Below, piece after piece: positions 56,791 to 64,000 of a stretch of 64,000 bases of DNA. Below the pieces are notes generated by a model, which saw only the letters and a list, made by a program, of their open reading frames with translations, did not search any database and was not told the origin of the DNA. Position numbers and translations under genes: made by a program. The DNA comes from Methyloligella sp050110875 (GTDB taxonomy: Bacteria; Pseudomonadota; Alphaproteobacteria; Rhizobiales; Methyloligellaceae): assembly GCA_050110875.1 (NCBI GenBank), contig CP188828.1, positions 1,116,001-1,180,000 on the forward strand, given 5' to 3'. The stretch's first letter is position 1, and every line of letters starts with the position of its first letter.

Positions 56791-57615
56791 TTAGTCGATC
56801 GAGAGATCGCTCACGATAGCGATGCGCTGGCGGTTTTCGGCCCAGAGCTCGAGAACCGCGGAAGACGAGGAATCTCGCGCGTAGACGGCGACGGTCTCGC
56901 CGGGATCGATATTGCCCAGATAGTGGACATCGCGCGCGCGGGCCCATCGCGCGGCGGAAGAGGATGGGGCTGCAACGTGCCATCTCGCCCGATCGGCAAT
57001 GGCCGAGAAGCTCGGGAAGTAGAGAAGACCGACGGCGTTGAAATCGAGGGCAGGGCAGGGCCGGAACGCGAAGACCGGCTCGCCTCCCGGGGCCTTGGAA
57101 GGAAGAGCCCGCACGGCCATGCGCGCGGCGGCGGCGAATTCGGCGACATGGTTCGGCGGCTCGGGCAGATCCGGAACCTGCGCGGGTTGCCGGCGCAGGA
57201 TCGAGCGGTTGTTGTCCGGCCGGCCATGGGCCACGAAGGTCGAGATGAGGAGGAGGCGGCCCAGCTCGGTTCCATGGATGCGGAAATCGTGCACCGAGGC
57301 AATGCGGCTTCCGCCGACGCGCCAGACTGTCGAATGGATGGCGAGTTCAAGGCCGAGCAGCGGCTCGCCCGGCGTGTGGAGGCGCAAGGACGAGGAGCAG
57401 AAGGCGGCGTAGAGCGGCCGGCCTTCGGCATCGGTGAAGAGGGCGTCGTCGCATCTCATGCCGTCGGCAATCAGGGCCCAATGGCGGTCGCCGCATTCCC
57501 GCAGGAGCCATTGCTCGGAGAGGCCGCCGGGCGAAAGATGGGGCATGCCCATGCGGTATAGGCCGAGCCGTTCGAGAGGCGGATCGATCCGCGGGGCAAG
57601 GGCGACCACCGACAT
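56791..57615 (-). CDS. LnmK/Pnap_2097-like hotdog-fold biosynthetic protein
   Basis: 274 residues, no membrane segment. Segments such as MPHLSPGGLSEQWLLRECGD, ALIADGMRCDDAL, YAAFCSSSLR and GTELGRLLLISTFVAHG, and the later DFNAVGLLYFPSFSAIADRA, fit the double-hotdog LnmK / Pnap_2097 group seen beside acyl-carrier biosynthetic genes. LnmK itself is an acyltransferase-decarboxylase. The catalytic residues cannot be assigned here. It lies 3 bases after the flavoprotein gene, so it belongs to the Nit1C transcript as an extra last gene. Confidence 0.7.
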   Translation of the reverse strand: MSVVALAPRIDPPLERLGLYRMGMPHLSPGGLSEQWLLRECGDRHWALIADGMRCDDALFTDAEGRPLYAAFCSSSLRLHTPGEPLLGLELAIHSTVWRVGGSRIASVHDFRIHGTELGRLLLISTFVAHGRPDNNRSILRRQPAQVPDLPEPPNHVAEFAAAARMAVRALPSKAPGGEPVFAFRPCPALDFNAVGLLYFPSFSAIADRARWHVAAPSSSAARWARARDVHYLGNIDPGETVAVYARDSSSSAVLELWAENRQRIAIVSDLSID

Positions 57616-57618
57616 GGC

Positions 57619-58971
57619 CTAAGCCTCCGCCATCGCTTGGATCTCGGCCTGGGCCTTCGCGATCGCGTCCGCCAGATAGCGGCTGTCCTCGTCGATGGCC
57701 AGAAAGCGGCCGGACCCCCAGGTGTTGAGCCAGCCGAGACCGATGAAATAGCAGCCCGGCACTTTGGTGATGCCGCGATCGAAAACCGGCTTGCCCCGCG
57801 CATCGAAGACGTCGACATCGATCCAGGAATAATCCGGCCGGAAGCCGATAGCCCAGACCACCGAGGTGATGTCCAAGGCTGCCGCATCGATCTCGGCGAC
57901 CTCATGGGTGGGTCGCCAGACCTTCTCGAAGGGCGGCGCCTCTGGCGCGTCGATCCCTTCGCGGGCGATATAGGCGTCGATCTGATCTCGAATACCGCAA
58001 TAGCTGCGGTCGGCATCGTCCAGGTTCTTCTCCAGATCAGGAAGGAAGTGAATCCGCGCCCCGTCCATATCGGCGAGGGAGCCGTAGAGGGAGATACCGT
58101 CCTCGACGACGAAGCGGCGAAGATCGATCTCCTTGCCGCCGTCGCGGCCGGACATGTAGTGGTTGGTTTGGGCGAGCGCCTTTGCCGGATCGGGATGCCG
58201 GTCGATGGTGATGGCGTAGTGACCCATCTCGTAGAGCCAGTCGGTGGCGTCGCGGCCCCGATACATGCGCGGGCTGCGCGGGGCGGGGCCGACGGCGAGA
58301 TGCACGTCGCGGCCGTCCCGGACGAGATCCTCCATGATCTGAACGCCGGACTGGCCGGTGCCGACGATGAGGCTGGCGCCTTCGGGCAATTGCGACGGCC
58401 GGCGATAGTTGCGCGAATGGATTTGGACGACCGTCGGGTCCAGCCGCTCCGCATAGGGCGGCACGATCGGCTTGTCGTAGCCGCCGGTGGCGATCACCAC
58501 CTGATCGGCCGACCAGGTTCCCGCGGACGTCTCGATCACATAGCCGTGCCGATGCCGCGAGATGCGAGTCACGGTGATGCATTCCAGCAGGGGCGGGGAG
58601 AAGCTCTCGGCGAAGCCTTCGAGATAGTCGACGATCTCGTCCTTCAGCATGAAGCCGTCGGGATCGTCGCCGGGATAGGGATGGCCCGGCAGGCGGCATT
58701 GCCAGTTGGGCGTCACGAGGCAGAAGCTGTCCCAGCGATTGACGCGCCAGGAATGGAAACGGCGATATCGCTCGAAGACGACATGATCGATGCCGCGATC
58801 GCAGAGATAGCGGCTGACGGAAAGCCCGGCCTGGCCGCCGCCAACGATAACGACGGGAACGTGCCTCGGTGTCCGGAGAGGGCGCGCGTCGTCCGGCGCG
58901 GGTGTCGCATCGACTTCTTCGAAATCGGAGAATCGGAGTGTCCGATCCGCCGCTTGCTGCTTCGTCGTCAT
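57619..58971 (-). CDS. Nit1C flavin-dependent oxidoreductase (MSMEG_0569 family)
   Basis: 450 residues from ATG 58971 (GTG 58980 also in frame). FAD-binding GxGxxG in VVIVGGGQAGLSVSRYL, the monooxygenase-like second nucleotide motif LIVGTGQSGVQIMEDLV, and VVWAIGFRPDYSWI near the end. The family is the flavoprotein of the Nit1C cluster, resembling group B monooxygenases. The upstream small gene ends 5 bases before. Substrate unknown; in cyanide-assimilating bacteria the cluster, including this gene, supports growth on cyanide. Confidence 0.9.
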   Translation of the reverse strand: MTTKQQAADRTLRFSDFEEVDATPAPDDARPLRTPRHVPVVIVGGGQAGLSVSRYLCDRGIDHVVFERYRRFHSWRVNRWDSFCLVTPNWQCRLPGHPYPGDDPDGFMLKDEIVDYLEGFAESFSPPLLECITVTRISRHRHGYVIETSAGTWSADQVVIATGGYDKPIVPPYAERLDPTVVQIHSRNYRRPSQLPEGASLIVGTGQSGVQIMEDLVRDGRDVHLAVGPAPRSPRMYRGRDATDWLYEMGHYAITIDRHPDPAKALAQTNHYMSGRDGGKEIDLRRFVVEDGISLYGSLADMDGARIHFLPDLEKNLDDADRSYCGIRDQIDAYIAREGIDAPEAPPFEKVWRPTHEVAEIDAAALDITSVVWAIGFRPDYSWIDVDVFDARGKPVFDRGITKVPGCYFIGLGWLNTWGSGRFLAIDEDSRYLADAIAKAQAEIQAMAEA

Positions 58972-58976
58972 GGCGC

Positions 58977-59264
58977 TCACCCTTCGATGTCGGTGCAGGC
59001 GACGCTGGCATCCTCGCGATCGCGATAGAGCGTGGCGCGCGCCTCTATGCGGGCGAGCTGGTCCATGGCCGAGGAGCAGGCATAGCCGTATTTCGCCGCG
59101 ACCCGGTCGGAGGCTTCGGACAGCCCTTCGCGTGCGCGGGTCAGGAAATCGGCGAGCGGGTAGGTTTCGCCGGCGGAGAAATGCCGCTTGATGGCGGTCG
59201 AGGGCGAGTAGCAGCGCTCTTGCGTGCCGTCCGGCCAACGAACCGTGAAATGGACCTCAGGCAT
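58977..59264 (-). CDS. Nit1C small protein (MSMEG_0570 family)
   Basis: 95 residues, starting MPEVHFTVRWPDGTQERCYS, typical of the MSMEG_0570 nitrogen-starvation-response family. No catalytic motif is known. Overlaps the AIR synthase-like gene by 8 bases upstream and precedes the flavoprotein gene. The family always occurs with Nit1C genes, and its role is unknown. Confidence 0.9.
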   Translation of the reverse strand: MPEVHFTVRWPDGTQERCYSPSTAIKRHFSAGETYPLADFLTRAREGLSEASDRVAAKYGYACSSAMDQLARIEARATLYRDREDASVACTDIEG

Positions 59265-60234
59265 GGATGGCCTCCCGAGTTGCGAGGTGAAGGTAAGGAT
59301 CGGCGTGCCAGTCCCAGAACAGGGCGGTGGACCCGCCGGAGGACAGGGTGACGGTGCTCGACTCGTCCAGGGTGCCGATCGTGGCGGCGTCGATGCCGTC
59401 GTCGGTAAAGCGGTTGATGACGGCCGGCGCGCGGTTCGGCTTCACCGAGAGCAGGAATCCGAAGCTCGGAAAGCTGTGCAACCAACGCTCCGCGGTCACG
59501 CCCTTCGGGGGCTCGATGGCATCGAGATCGAGCCGGATGCCGACGCAGGAGCATTCGGCCAGCATGAGGGCCGTCCCGACGATGCCGCCCTGGCTGATGT
59601 CCTTGCCGGCGAGGACGAGGCCGGCCTCGGCCAGCTGGGCCAGGATCTTCAGCTCCGATTGGAGCCGTTCCGGCGGGGCATCGAGGGCGGCACAGAAATT
59701 GTCGTATGGCGGACGGTAGCTTCCGCGCTTGTCGATGGCGGCGATGAGAAGATCGCCGGGCTCGGCGTCGAAGCTGGTGATGAGCCGCTCGGCGCGTCCG
59801 AAGGCCGTCACGGCGAGGCCCAGCTCGGCGCTATCGAGATTTGTATGGCCTCCTACGATAGGAACCCCATAGGCCGCGGAGGCCGATCGCAAACCATCGA
59901 GCAGCGGGCTAGCGGCCCCGGGCGAGGGGGCCCAGACCTGGTTCACCAAGGCCACCGCTCGTCCTCCCATGGCGGCGATGTCGGAGAGATTGACCATGAC
60001 GCCGCACCAGCCCGCGAACCACGGATCTTGGGATACGAATTGCTGGATGAAGCCTTCGCCGGCGAGGAGGTCGAAGCAGCCTTCGCCGGCGCGGGGGAGG
60101 ATCGCCGCGTCGTCGCCGGGACGGCCGAAGCTATCTGCGCGAAGACCGAGCATGCCGGTCGCCTGCCCGATCGCGAGCTTGCCGCGGATCGACGGGTGGC
60201 GCCTCAGACTTTCGGCGAGAGCGTGCAGTGTCAT
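59257..60234 (-). CDS. Nit1C AIR synthase-related protein (sll0787 family)
   Basis: 325 residues from ATG 60234, overlapping the acetyltransferase stop as ATGA. PurM-like fold: GRPGDDAAILPRAGEGCFDL, MVNLSDIAAMGGRAVALVNQ, VPIVGGHTNLDSAEL and KDISQGGIVGTALMLAE match ATP-binding AIR synthase/ThiL/SelD-type enzymes. Its reaction is not known; an ATP-dependent phosphorylation or cyclisation is assumed from the fold. Followed by the MSMEG_0570 gene with an 8-base overlap. Confidence 0.92.
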   Translation of the reverse strand: MTLHALAESLRRHPSIRGKLAIGQATGMLGLRADSFGRPGDDAAILPRAGEGCFDLLAGEGFIQQFVSQDPWFAGWCGVMVNLSDIAAMGGRAVALVNQVWAPSPGAASPLLDGLRSASAAYGVPIVGGHTNLDSAELGLAVTAFGRAERLITSFDAEPGDLLIAAIDKRGSYRPPYDNFCAALDAPPERLQSELKILAQLAEAGLVLAGKDISQGGIVGTALMLAECSCVGIRLDLDAIEPPKGVTAERWLHSFPSFGFLLSVKPNRAPAVINRFTDDGIDAATIGTLDESSTVTLSSGGSTALFWDWHADPYLHLATREAIHA

Positions 60235-60854
60235 GCCGCGCCCTCGAGACGGGACGGTGACGGTCCGAGCAATGCGGGCACCTCGTGAGAAGCGGGAAGC
60301 GAGCGAGGCACAGAGCTGGTGCCTTTGGATCTTGCGAGGCTGAGCCAGCCGAACTCGGGGTCTTCGATGGGCGGGTAGCGGTCGAGGTCGGCGCGCATCA
60401 GGGCGTGCGGGACGCCGTGCAGCTCCACCTCGTCTTCCAGGGACCAGTGCAGCCGCCGGAACAGCGGCACGTTCTGCTTCTGCACATGGGCCAGAAAGAT
60501 GTCGCAGCCACGGCCGTTTGCCGTCGAGACGGCGAGGCGGATCAATTGCTGACCGAGCCGGCCGACATGGCGAAACCGGCTTTCCACCGCAAGACGGGAG
60601 CCCCACCAGACCCTCGGCTCAGGCTCGTGGATGCGTACCGTGCCGACCACCTCGTCGGCCTCGTGGGCGTAGGTCGACAAAGCCACAAGCGCGGTGGCCA
60701 CGGCGTCGATGGCATCGCGGTCATGGACGGCGAAGATCTTCTGCTCCTCGACAAACACCCGATGGCGAAGGGCGGCGGCCCCATCGCGTTCGAACGGCCG
60801 GCTTGCGGCGCGGATGAAAAAGCCGGGCGAGTGGAAGGCGGCCGGTGAATTCAT
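60231..60854 (-). CDS. Nit1C GNAT acetyltransferase-like protein (MSMEG_0567/sll0786 family)
   Basis: 207 residues from ATG 60854, overlapping the radical SAM stop as ATGA. GNAT features: VVGTVRIHEPEPRVWWGSRL, then the acetyl-CoA pocket VGRLGQQLIRLAVSTANGRG and FLAHVQKQNVPLFRRLHW. The family is part of the Nit1C set; its substrate is unknown. Tightly coupled on both sides. Confidence 0.9.
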   Translation of the reverse strand: MNSPAAFHSPGFFIRAASRPFERDGAAALRHRVFVEEQKIFAVHDRDAIDAVATALVALSTYAHEADEVVGTVRIHEPEPRVWWGSRLAVESRFRHVGRLGQQLIRLAVSTANGRGCDIFLAHVQKQNVPLFRRLHWSLEDEVELHGVPHALMRADLDRYPPIEDPEFGWLSLARSKGTSSVPRSLPASHEVPALLGPSPSRLEGAA

Positions 60855-61954
60855 GCCGGCACCTTGAGCTTCTCGTAGACGGAGAGGGCGGAGCAGGCGC
60901 CGCATCGGCCACAGCCGGCCTTGATGTCCTCGGAGCGCATGCCGGCGGCGACGATCATCTCGCCGAGCGGTCTCAGGACGCTGGCCATGAACGCGGCGCT
61001 CGGCGTCGGATGGCTTTCCAACGGCGTGCCCGAGATCGGCACGAACGGCACGACGAAGGGATAGACTCCCATGGTGCAGAGGGTCTCACCCATGGCCAGG
61101 ATCGCCTCTGCGCTGTCGCCCAACCCCGCCAGGATATAGGTGGATACCTGGCCGCGGCCGAAGACCTTCACCGCCGCCTCGAAGCTCGAAAAATATTTCT
61201 CAAGCGGCACGCTGGCCTTGCCCGGCATGATCCGTTTCCGGACTTCCGGCGTGACGGCTTCGAGATGCATGCCGAGGGCATCGATGCCGGCCTCCTTCAT
61301 GCGACGGTGCCATGCATCGTCCTCCGGCGGCTCGCACTGGGCCTGAATCGGAAGATCCACGGCGGCCTTCACGGCGGCGGCGCTCTCGGCAAGGATGGCG
61401 GCGCCCCTGTCCTCGCCGGGCGGTGTGCCGGTGGTCATGACCATGTGCTTGATGCCGTCGAGCTCCACGGCGGCCTTGACTACCTCCGCTAGCTGCTCCG
61501 GCGTCTTCTTCGCAATGGTGCGGCCGGCGGCGAGCGACTGGCCGATGGAACAGAACTGGCAGGTCTTCTTGCGGCTCTGATAGCGGATGCAGGTCTGCAG
61601 CACGGTGGTTGCGAGAACGTCGCGGGAGTGCAGCACCGCGATCTGATTGTACGGAATGCCGTCTTCCGTCTTCAGGTCGTAGAAGCGCGGCCGGGACGGA
61701 AACCGCACCTTGGCGACCTCGGCGCCGTCGCGCGTAACCCGGGAGCGGCCGGACGCATCCGGCGTCTCGACGAGATAGGGGCTTTCGAAGGCAGGCGCGG
61801 TATGGACCGGAACCATCACGGTCGTGTTGCCGATGGTCACCGCCTTGTGGTCGGAGGGGCCTGCGCCGCCGCGGCGGCTTTCATGGCCGACGCGCGGGTC
61901 GACGAGGCGCATGCCGCGGGTCTGGAGATCGTTGATGAGGTCGGAGTCACGCAT
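60851..61954 (-). CDS. Nit1C radical SAM protein (MSMEG_0568 family)
   Basis: 367 residues. The cluster motif is C-x9-C-x2-C (TCIRYQSRKKTCQFCSIG), longer than the usual Cx3Cx2C but found in this family. A C-terminal Cys group, GCGRCGACSALS, could hold a second cluster. VMTTGTPPGEDRG and the partial TIM barrel fit SAM binding. The reaction is unknown. Overlaps the nitrilase gene by 8 bases and the acetyltransferase by 4. Confidence 0.93.
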   Translation of the reverse strand: MRDSDLINDLQTRGMRLVDPRVGHESRRGGAGPSDHKAVTIGNTTVMVPVHTAPAFESPYLVETPDASGRSRVTRDGAEVAKVRFPSRPRFYDLKTEDGIPYNQIAVLHSRDVLATTVLQTCIRYQSRKKTCQFCSIGQSLAAGRTIAKKTPEQLAEVVKAAVELDGIKHMVMTTGTPPGEDRGAAILAESAAAVKAAVDLPIQAQCEPPEDDAWHRRMKEAGIDALGMHLEAVTPEVRKRIMPGKASVPLEKYFSSFEAAVKVFGRGQVSTYILAGLGDSAEAILAMGETLCTMGVYPFVVPFVPISGTPLESHPTPSAAFMASVLRPLGEMIVAAGMRSEDIKAGCGRCGACSALSVYEKLKVPA

Positions 61955-62951
61955 CGCTCGTCTCCTCCAATTCGCCGCCGGACGGGTCTTCGCGGTTTTT
62001 CTCCTCGTCTTTTGGCGCGTCCGTCACTTGGTGGACGGGCTTCGCCGGACGCATGTCGTGAACGAGATGAAGCAATTCGGGGCGGGCATAATGGCCGACG
62101 GAATCCATCATGCGCTTGCGTTTGGTCACGAGGCGCATGTCGAGATCGGCGATCAGGATGCTTTCGCCCTCGGTCAGCGGTTCGGCGAGGTGACGACCTT
62201 CGGGCGAGACGATGCAGGTCATGCAGCCGTCCCTGATGCCCTTCTGAACCTTCGGGTCGGGGTGAATGGATGCGATCTGCTCCTCGGTCAGCCAGCCCGT
62301 GGCGTTGACCACGAAGCAGCCGGATTCCAGCGCGTGGTGACGCATGGTCACCTCGATCTGCTCACCGAAGACGGGGCCAACCAGGCTGCCCGGGAAATGG
62401 GAAGCGTGAATCTCCTCGTTCTGGGTCATCAGCGCGTAGCGGGCGAGGGGGTTGTAATGCTCCCAGCAGGCCAGGGCGCCGACGCGGCCGGCCTTCGTCT
62501 CGACCACCTTGAGCCCGGCGCCGTCGCCCTGACCCCATACCATTCTTTCGTGATAGGTCGGCGTGATCTTGCGCCGCTTCAGCTTCAGGGATCCGTCCGC
62601 ATCGAAGACGAGTTGGGTGTTGTAGAGGGATCCGTGATCGCGCTCGTTGACGCCGAGCACCACGACCGCACCGCGCCGTTTGGCGGCTTCCGCCACGGCC
62701 TGGGTTTCCGGCGAGGGAACCGTGACCGCCTCCTCGTAGAGGGTGAGATGCGGCGCGCCCTGCTGCACAGGCGGCAAGACGAAGGAGAAATAGGGGTAGT
62801 AGGGAACGAAGGTCTCAGGAAAGACGATGAACTCGGCGCCCTTCTCGGCTGCCTCGGCAATGGCGTTCAGGACCCGCTCGATGGTCCCCTCGCGGCCCGA
62901 CAGGTCGGGCGCAATCTGAACGGCGGCGGCTCGCACGGTGTCGCTTCGCAT
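61947..62951 (-). CDS. Nit1C nitrilase (Nit6803 family)
   Basis: 334 residues. The nitrilase triad is intact: Glu46 in VFPETFVPYYPYFS, Lys128 in KRRKITPTYHERMVWG and Cys162 in GALACWEHYNPLARYAL. It resembles cyanobacterial Nit6803 and NitC. Known role: hydrolyses nitriles, and in Pseudomonas Nit1C the nitrilase is essential for cyanide assimilation, probably acting on a cyanide-derived organic nitrile. It lies between the sll0783-type gene and the radical SAM gene, the usual order. Confidence 0.95.
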   Translation of the reverse strand: MRSDTVRAAAVQIAPDLSGREGTIERVLNAIAEAAEKGAEFIVFPETFVPYYPYFSFVLPPVQQGAPHLTLYEEAVTVPSPETQAVAEAAKRRGAVVVLGVNERDHGSLYNTQLVFDADGSLKLKRRKITPTYHERMVWGQGDGAGLKVVETKAGRVGALACWEHYNPLARYALMTQNEEIHASHFPGSLVGPVFGEQIEVTMRHHALESGCFVVNATGWLTEEQIASIHPDPKVQKGIRDGCMTCIVSPEGRHLAEPLTEGESILIADLDMRLVTKRKRMMDSVGHYARPELLHLVHDMRPAKPVHQVTDAPKDEEKNREDPSGGELEETSDA

Positions 62952-63039
62952 CCGGTTTCTCCCTCCTGTGAAATCCTCTTCGACCGTCTGACGATGGACG
63001 GCGCGCCGGACCTCGGGTTTCGGTCCGACGCGAACGTCC

Positions 63040-63522
63040 TCAGAGGGTCCAGGTGTCGATCACGACGGCGTTCGCCTTCTTGTGCAGAAGGATGCAGTCG
63101 AGAACGTCCTGGGGTGCGATCGGGACAATGCCCGGCAGGAGAGAGGGCTCGCCGTGGCCGTACAGCGCCTGCAGCGCGAAGCGGCAGGCGTAGACCTTCC
63201 CGCCTTCGCCCATGAATTTCTTCAGATTGGCGGCGAAGTTCTGATGTCCCGGGAAGGCCTCGTCGCCGAGGGTCGGGAAACCGCGCTGAATGCCGAGGGT
63301 GACACCCGGGCCGTAGAGCAGGATCGAGGTCTCATAGCCCTTCCGGTTCAGCCGGATGGCATTGAGAATGTTGACCAGGCCGATGGAGCCCTCGAAGGCC
63401 ACGGTGTGGAAGGCCACGAGTGCCTTCTCGCCCGGTTCGGCCTTCACATCCTCGAAGACCTTCTCATCATAATCGACGAAGAAATCGCCGTCCTTGTGCG
63501 CTTCCGTGGTGACTGCCGGCAT
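63040..63522 (-). CDS. Nit1C first protein (MSMEG_0572/sll0783 family)
   Basis: 160 residues with AGGAGG 5 bases before the ATG, the best ribosome site in the cluster. MPAVTTEAHKDGDFFVDYDE, VAFHTVAFEGSIGLVNILNA and GHQNFAANLKKFMGEGG fit the sll0783/MSMEG_0572 nitrogen-starvation-response family, with a DsrE-like fold. In cyanobacteria the counterpart is linked to PHB formation under nitrogen starvation. It leads the Nit1C operon. Eighty-eight bases separate it from the nitrilase gene. Confidence 0.92.
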   Translation of the reverse strand: MPAVTTEAHKDGDFFVDYDEKVFEDVKAEPGEKALVAFHTVAFEGSIGLVNILNAIRLNRKGYETSILLYGPGVTLGIQRGFPTLGDEAFPGHQNFAANLKKFMGEGGKVYACRFALQALYGHGEPSLLPGIVPIAPQDVLDCILLHKKANAVVIDTWTL

Positions 63523-63811
63523 CCATTCCTCCTGTAGCCGTGTGGAAATGAGAGGAAGAGTGTTGACCGGTCTTTATCCTGTCAATCTGCATTCTATTTT
63601 CCATACAATAATTTTTTGTTCCGAACAGAAGTATGCATAGAAAATAGTATGTATGCCAAATCATTAAGCGAAATATGACCGAAAAATCGACAGGTTGAGA
63701 GGCGAGATTATGCGAGGTTTCGCGCAAAAATATACCCGTTATTTTACATACAATTTCCTTCACATCGGCGCGGGTAGCGTGTAGGACGGACAGGCAGAAA
63801 AGTGAGGGATC
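63523..63811. promoter_or_regulatory. Divergent promoter/operator region of Nit1C and its MocR-type regulator
   Basis: The AT-rich 289 bases hold no gene. GTATGC occurs twice exactly 20 bases apart (63631 and 63651), the two-turn direct-repeat spacing typical of MocR-family operators. CATACAAT also occurs at 63602 and 63747, and CTATTTTCCATAC (63594-63606) is nearly the reverse complement of 63631-63647. The regulator encoded on the right is the likely binder. Confidence 0.5.
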
Positions 63812-64000
63812 ATGAACGACTGGACCCCAAAGATCGTGCGCGGCAGCAAACCGCTATATCTCGCGATCGCCGATGTGCTGGAAAGCGATGTGCGGTTCGG
63901 CCGCTTGAAGGCGGGCGACCGGCTGCCGCCGCAGCGAAGGCTCGCCAAGCATCTCGGCATCGACTTCACCACGGTCTCGCGAGCGTATTCCGAAGCGCAG
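63812..64000 (+). CDS. GntR-type winged-helix regulator, probably MocR/PdxR family, cut by window edge
   Basis: 63 codons visible, starting MNDWTPKIVRGSKPLYLAI. The GntR winged-helix features SDVRFGRLKAGDRLPPQRRL and AKHLGIDFTTVSRAYSEA are clear; the RLPPQRRLAKHLGIDFTTV pattern with TVSRAY is characteristic of MocR regulators, which carry a C-terminal aminotransferase-like domain (not in the window). GAGGG lies before the ATG. Divergent from Nit1C, it probably controls it. Confidence 0.85.
   Translation, partial: MNDWTPKIVRGSKPLYLAIADVLESDVRFGRLKAGDRLPPQRRLAKHLGIDFTTVSRAYSEAQ

Overview
The window is about 64 kb of a GC-rich chromosome or large replicon from a draft assembly; two 50-base N runs mark scaffold joins. 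Gene content and style (ATGA-coupled operons, GTG starts, a LABN-domain lipid A locus, Kdp, fused UreAB, a Tat-targeted urea/amide-type ABC binding protein, TorF porin, Nit1C cluster) suggest an alphaproteobacterium, plausibly Hyphomicrobiales. This is inferred from gene content, not from a marker gene.

Layout. (1) 1-5.0 kb: lipid A / envelope sugar locus with a PAP2 phosphatase cut by the left edge, a GT39 integral-membrane glycosyltransferase, a GT2 polyprenyl-phosphate glycosyltransferase, a stand-alone LABN protein and a second PAP2 phosphatase. (2) 5.2-13.8 kb: an initiator tRNA-fMet gene whose 3' end is repeated exactly (47 bp) 8.5 kb downstream. The two copies bound an island carrying an RND pump (adaptor and inner-membrane transporter), an OmpR-type response regulator with its kinase, and an ABC exporter. 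No intact integrase is present, only a possible remnant. (3) 14.1-22.1 kb: kdp operon (small upstream peptide, kdpF, A, B, C, D, E). (4) 22.3-28.2 kb: urease operon on the minus strand (ureE-ureF-ureAB fusion-ureC-ureG-ureD, possibly led by a small unknown gene) with divergent hupE/ureJ.

(5) 28.3-49.6 kb is the core of interest, an amide-degradation region. A cytosolic AmiC-like binding protein, a soluble PAS hybrid histidine kinase and a NarL/LuxR-type regulator form a minus-strand sensory operon. It diverges from a five-gene urea/amide-type ABC transporter that leads into an N,N-dimethylformamidase (large subunit clear, small subunit diverged), a Rieske-oxygenase-like protein that has lost canonical cofactor ligands, a Sel1-repeat protein and an unknown protein. 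Then come a TorF porin, aliphatic amidase AmiE, a CbbQ/NorQ-type AAA ATPase, its CbbO/NorD VWA partner and a cytochrome P450. A kinase lacking its sensor half follows.

(6) 50.7-56.7 kb: accessory surface genes, namely two unknown acidic proteins (one with an invasin-like Ig plus C-terminal lectin-like module) and a glycine-rich autotransporter whose beta-barrel is lost in the second N gap. (7) 56.8-64.0 kb: complete Nit1C nitrilase cluster on the minus strand, with an extra LnmK/Pnap_2097-like gene at its downstream end and a divergent GntR/MocR-type regulator cut by the right edge.

Taken together, urease, dimethylformamidase, aliphatic amidase and the Nit1C nitrilase (linked elsewhere to cyanide assimilation) lie within about 41 kb. 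This looks like a nitrogen-scavenging region that releases ammonia or amines from urea, amides, N-alkylformamides and possibly cyanide or nitriles, with its own transport, sensing and porin genes.
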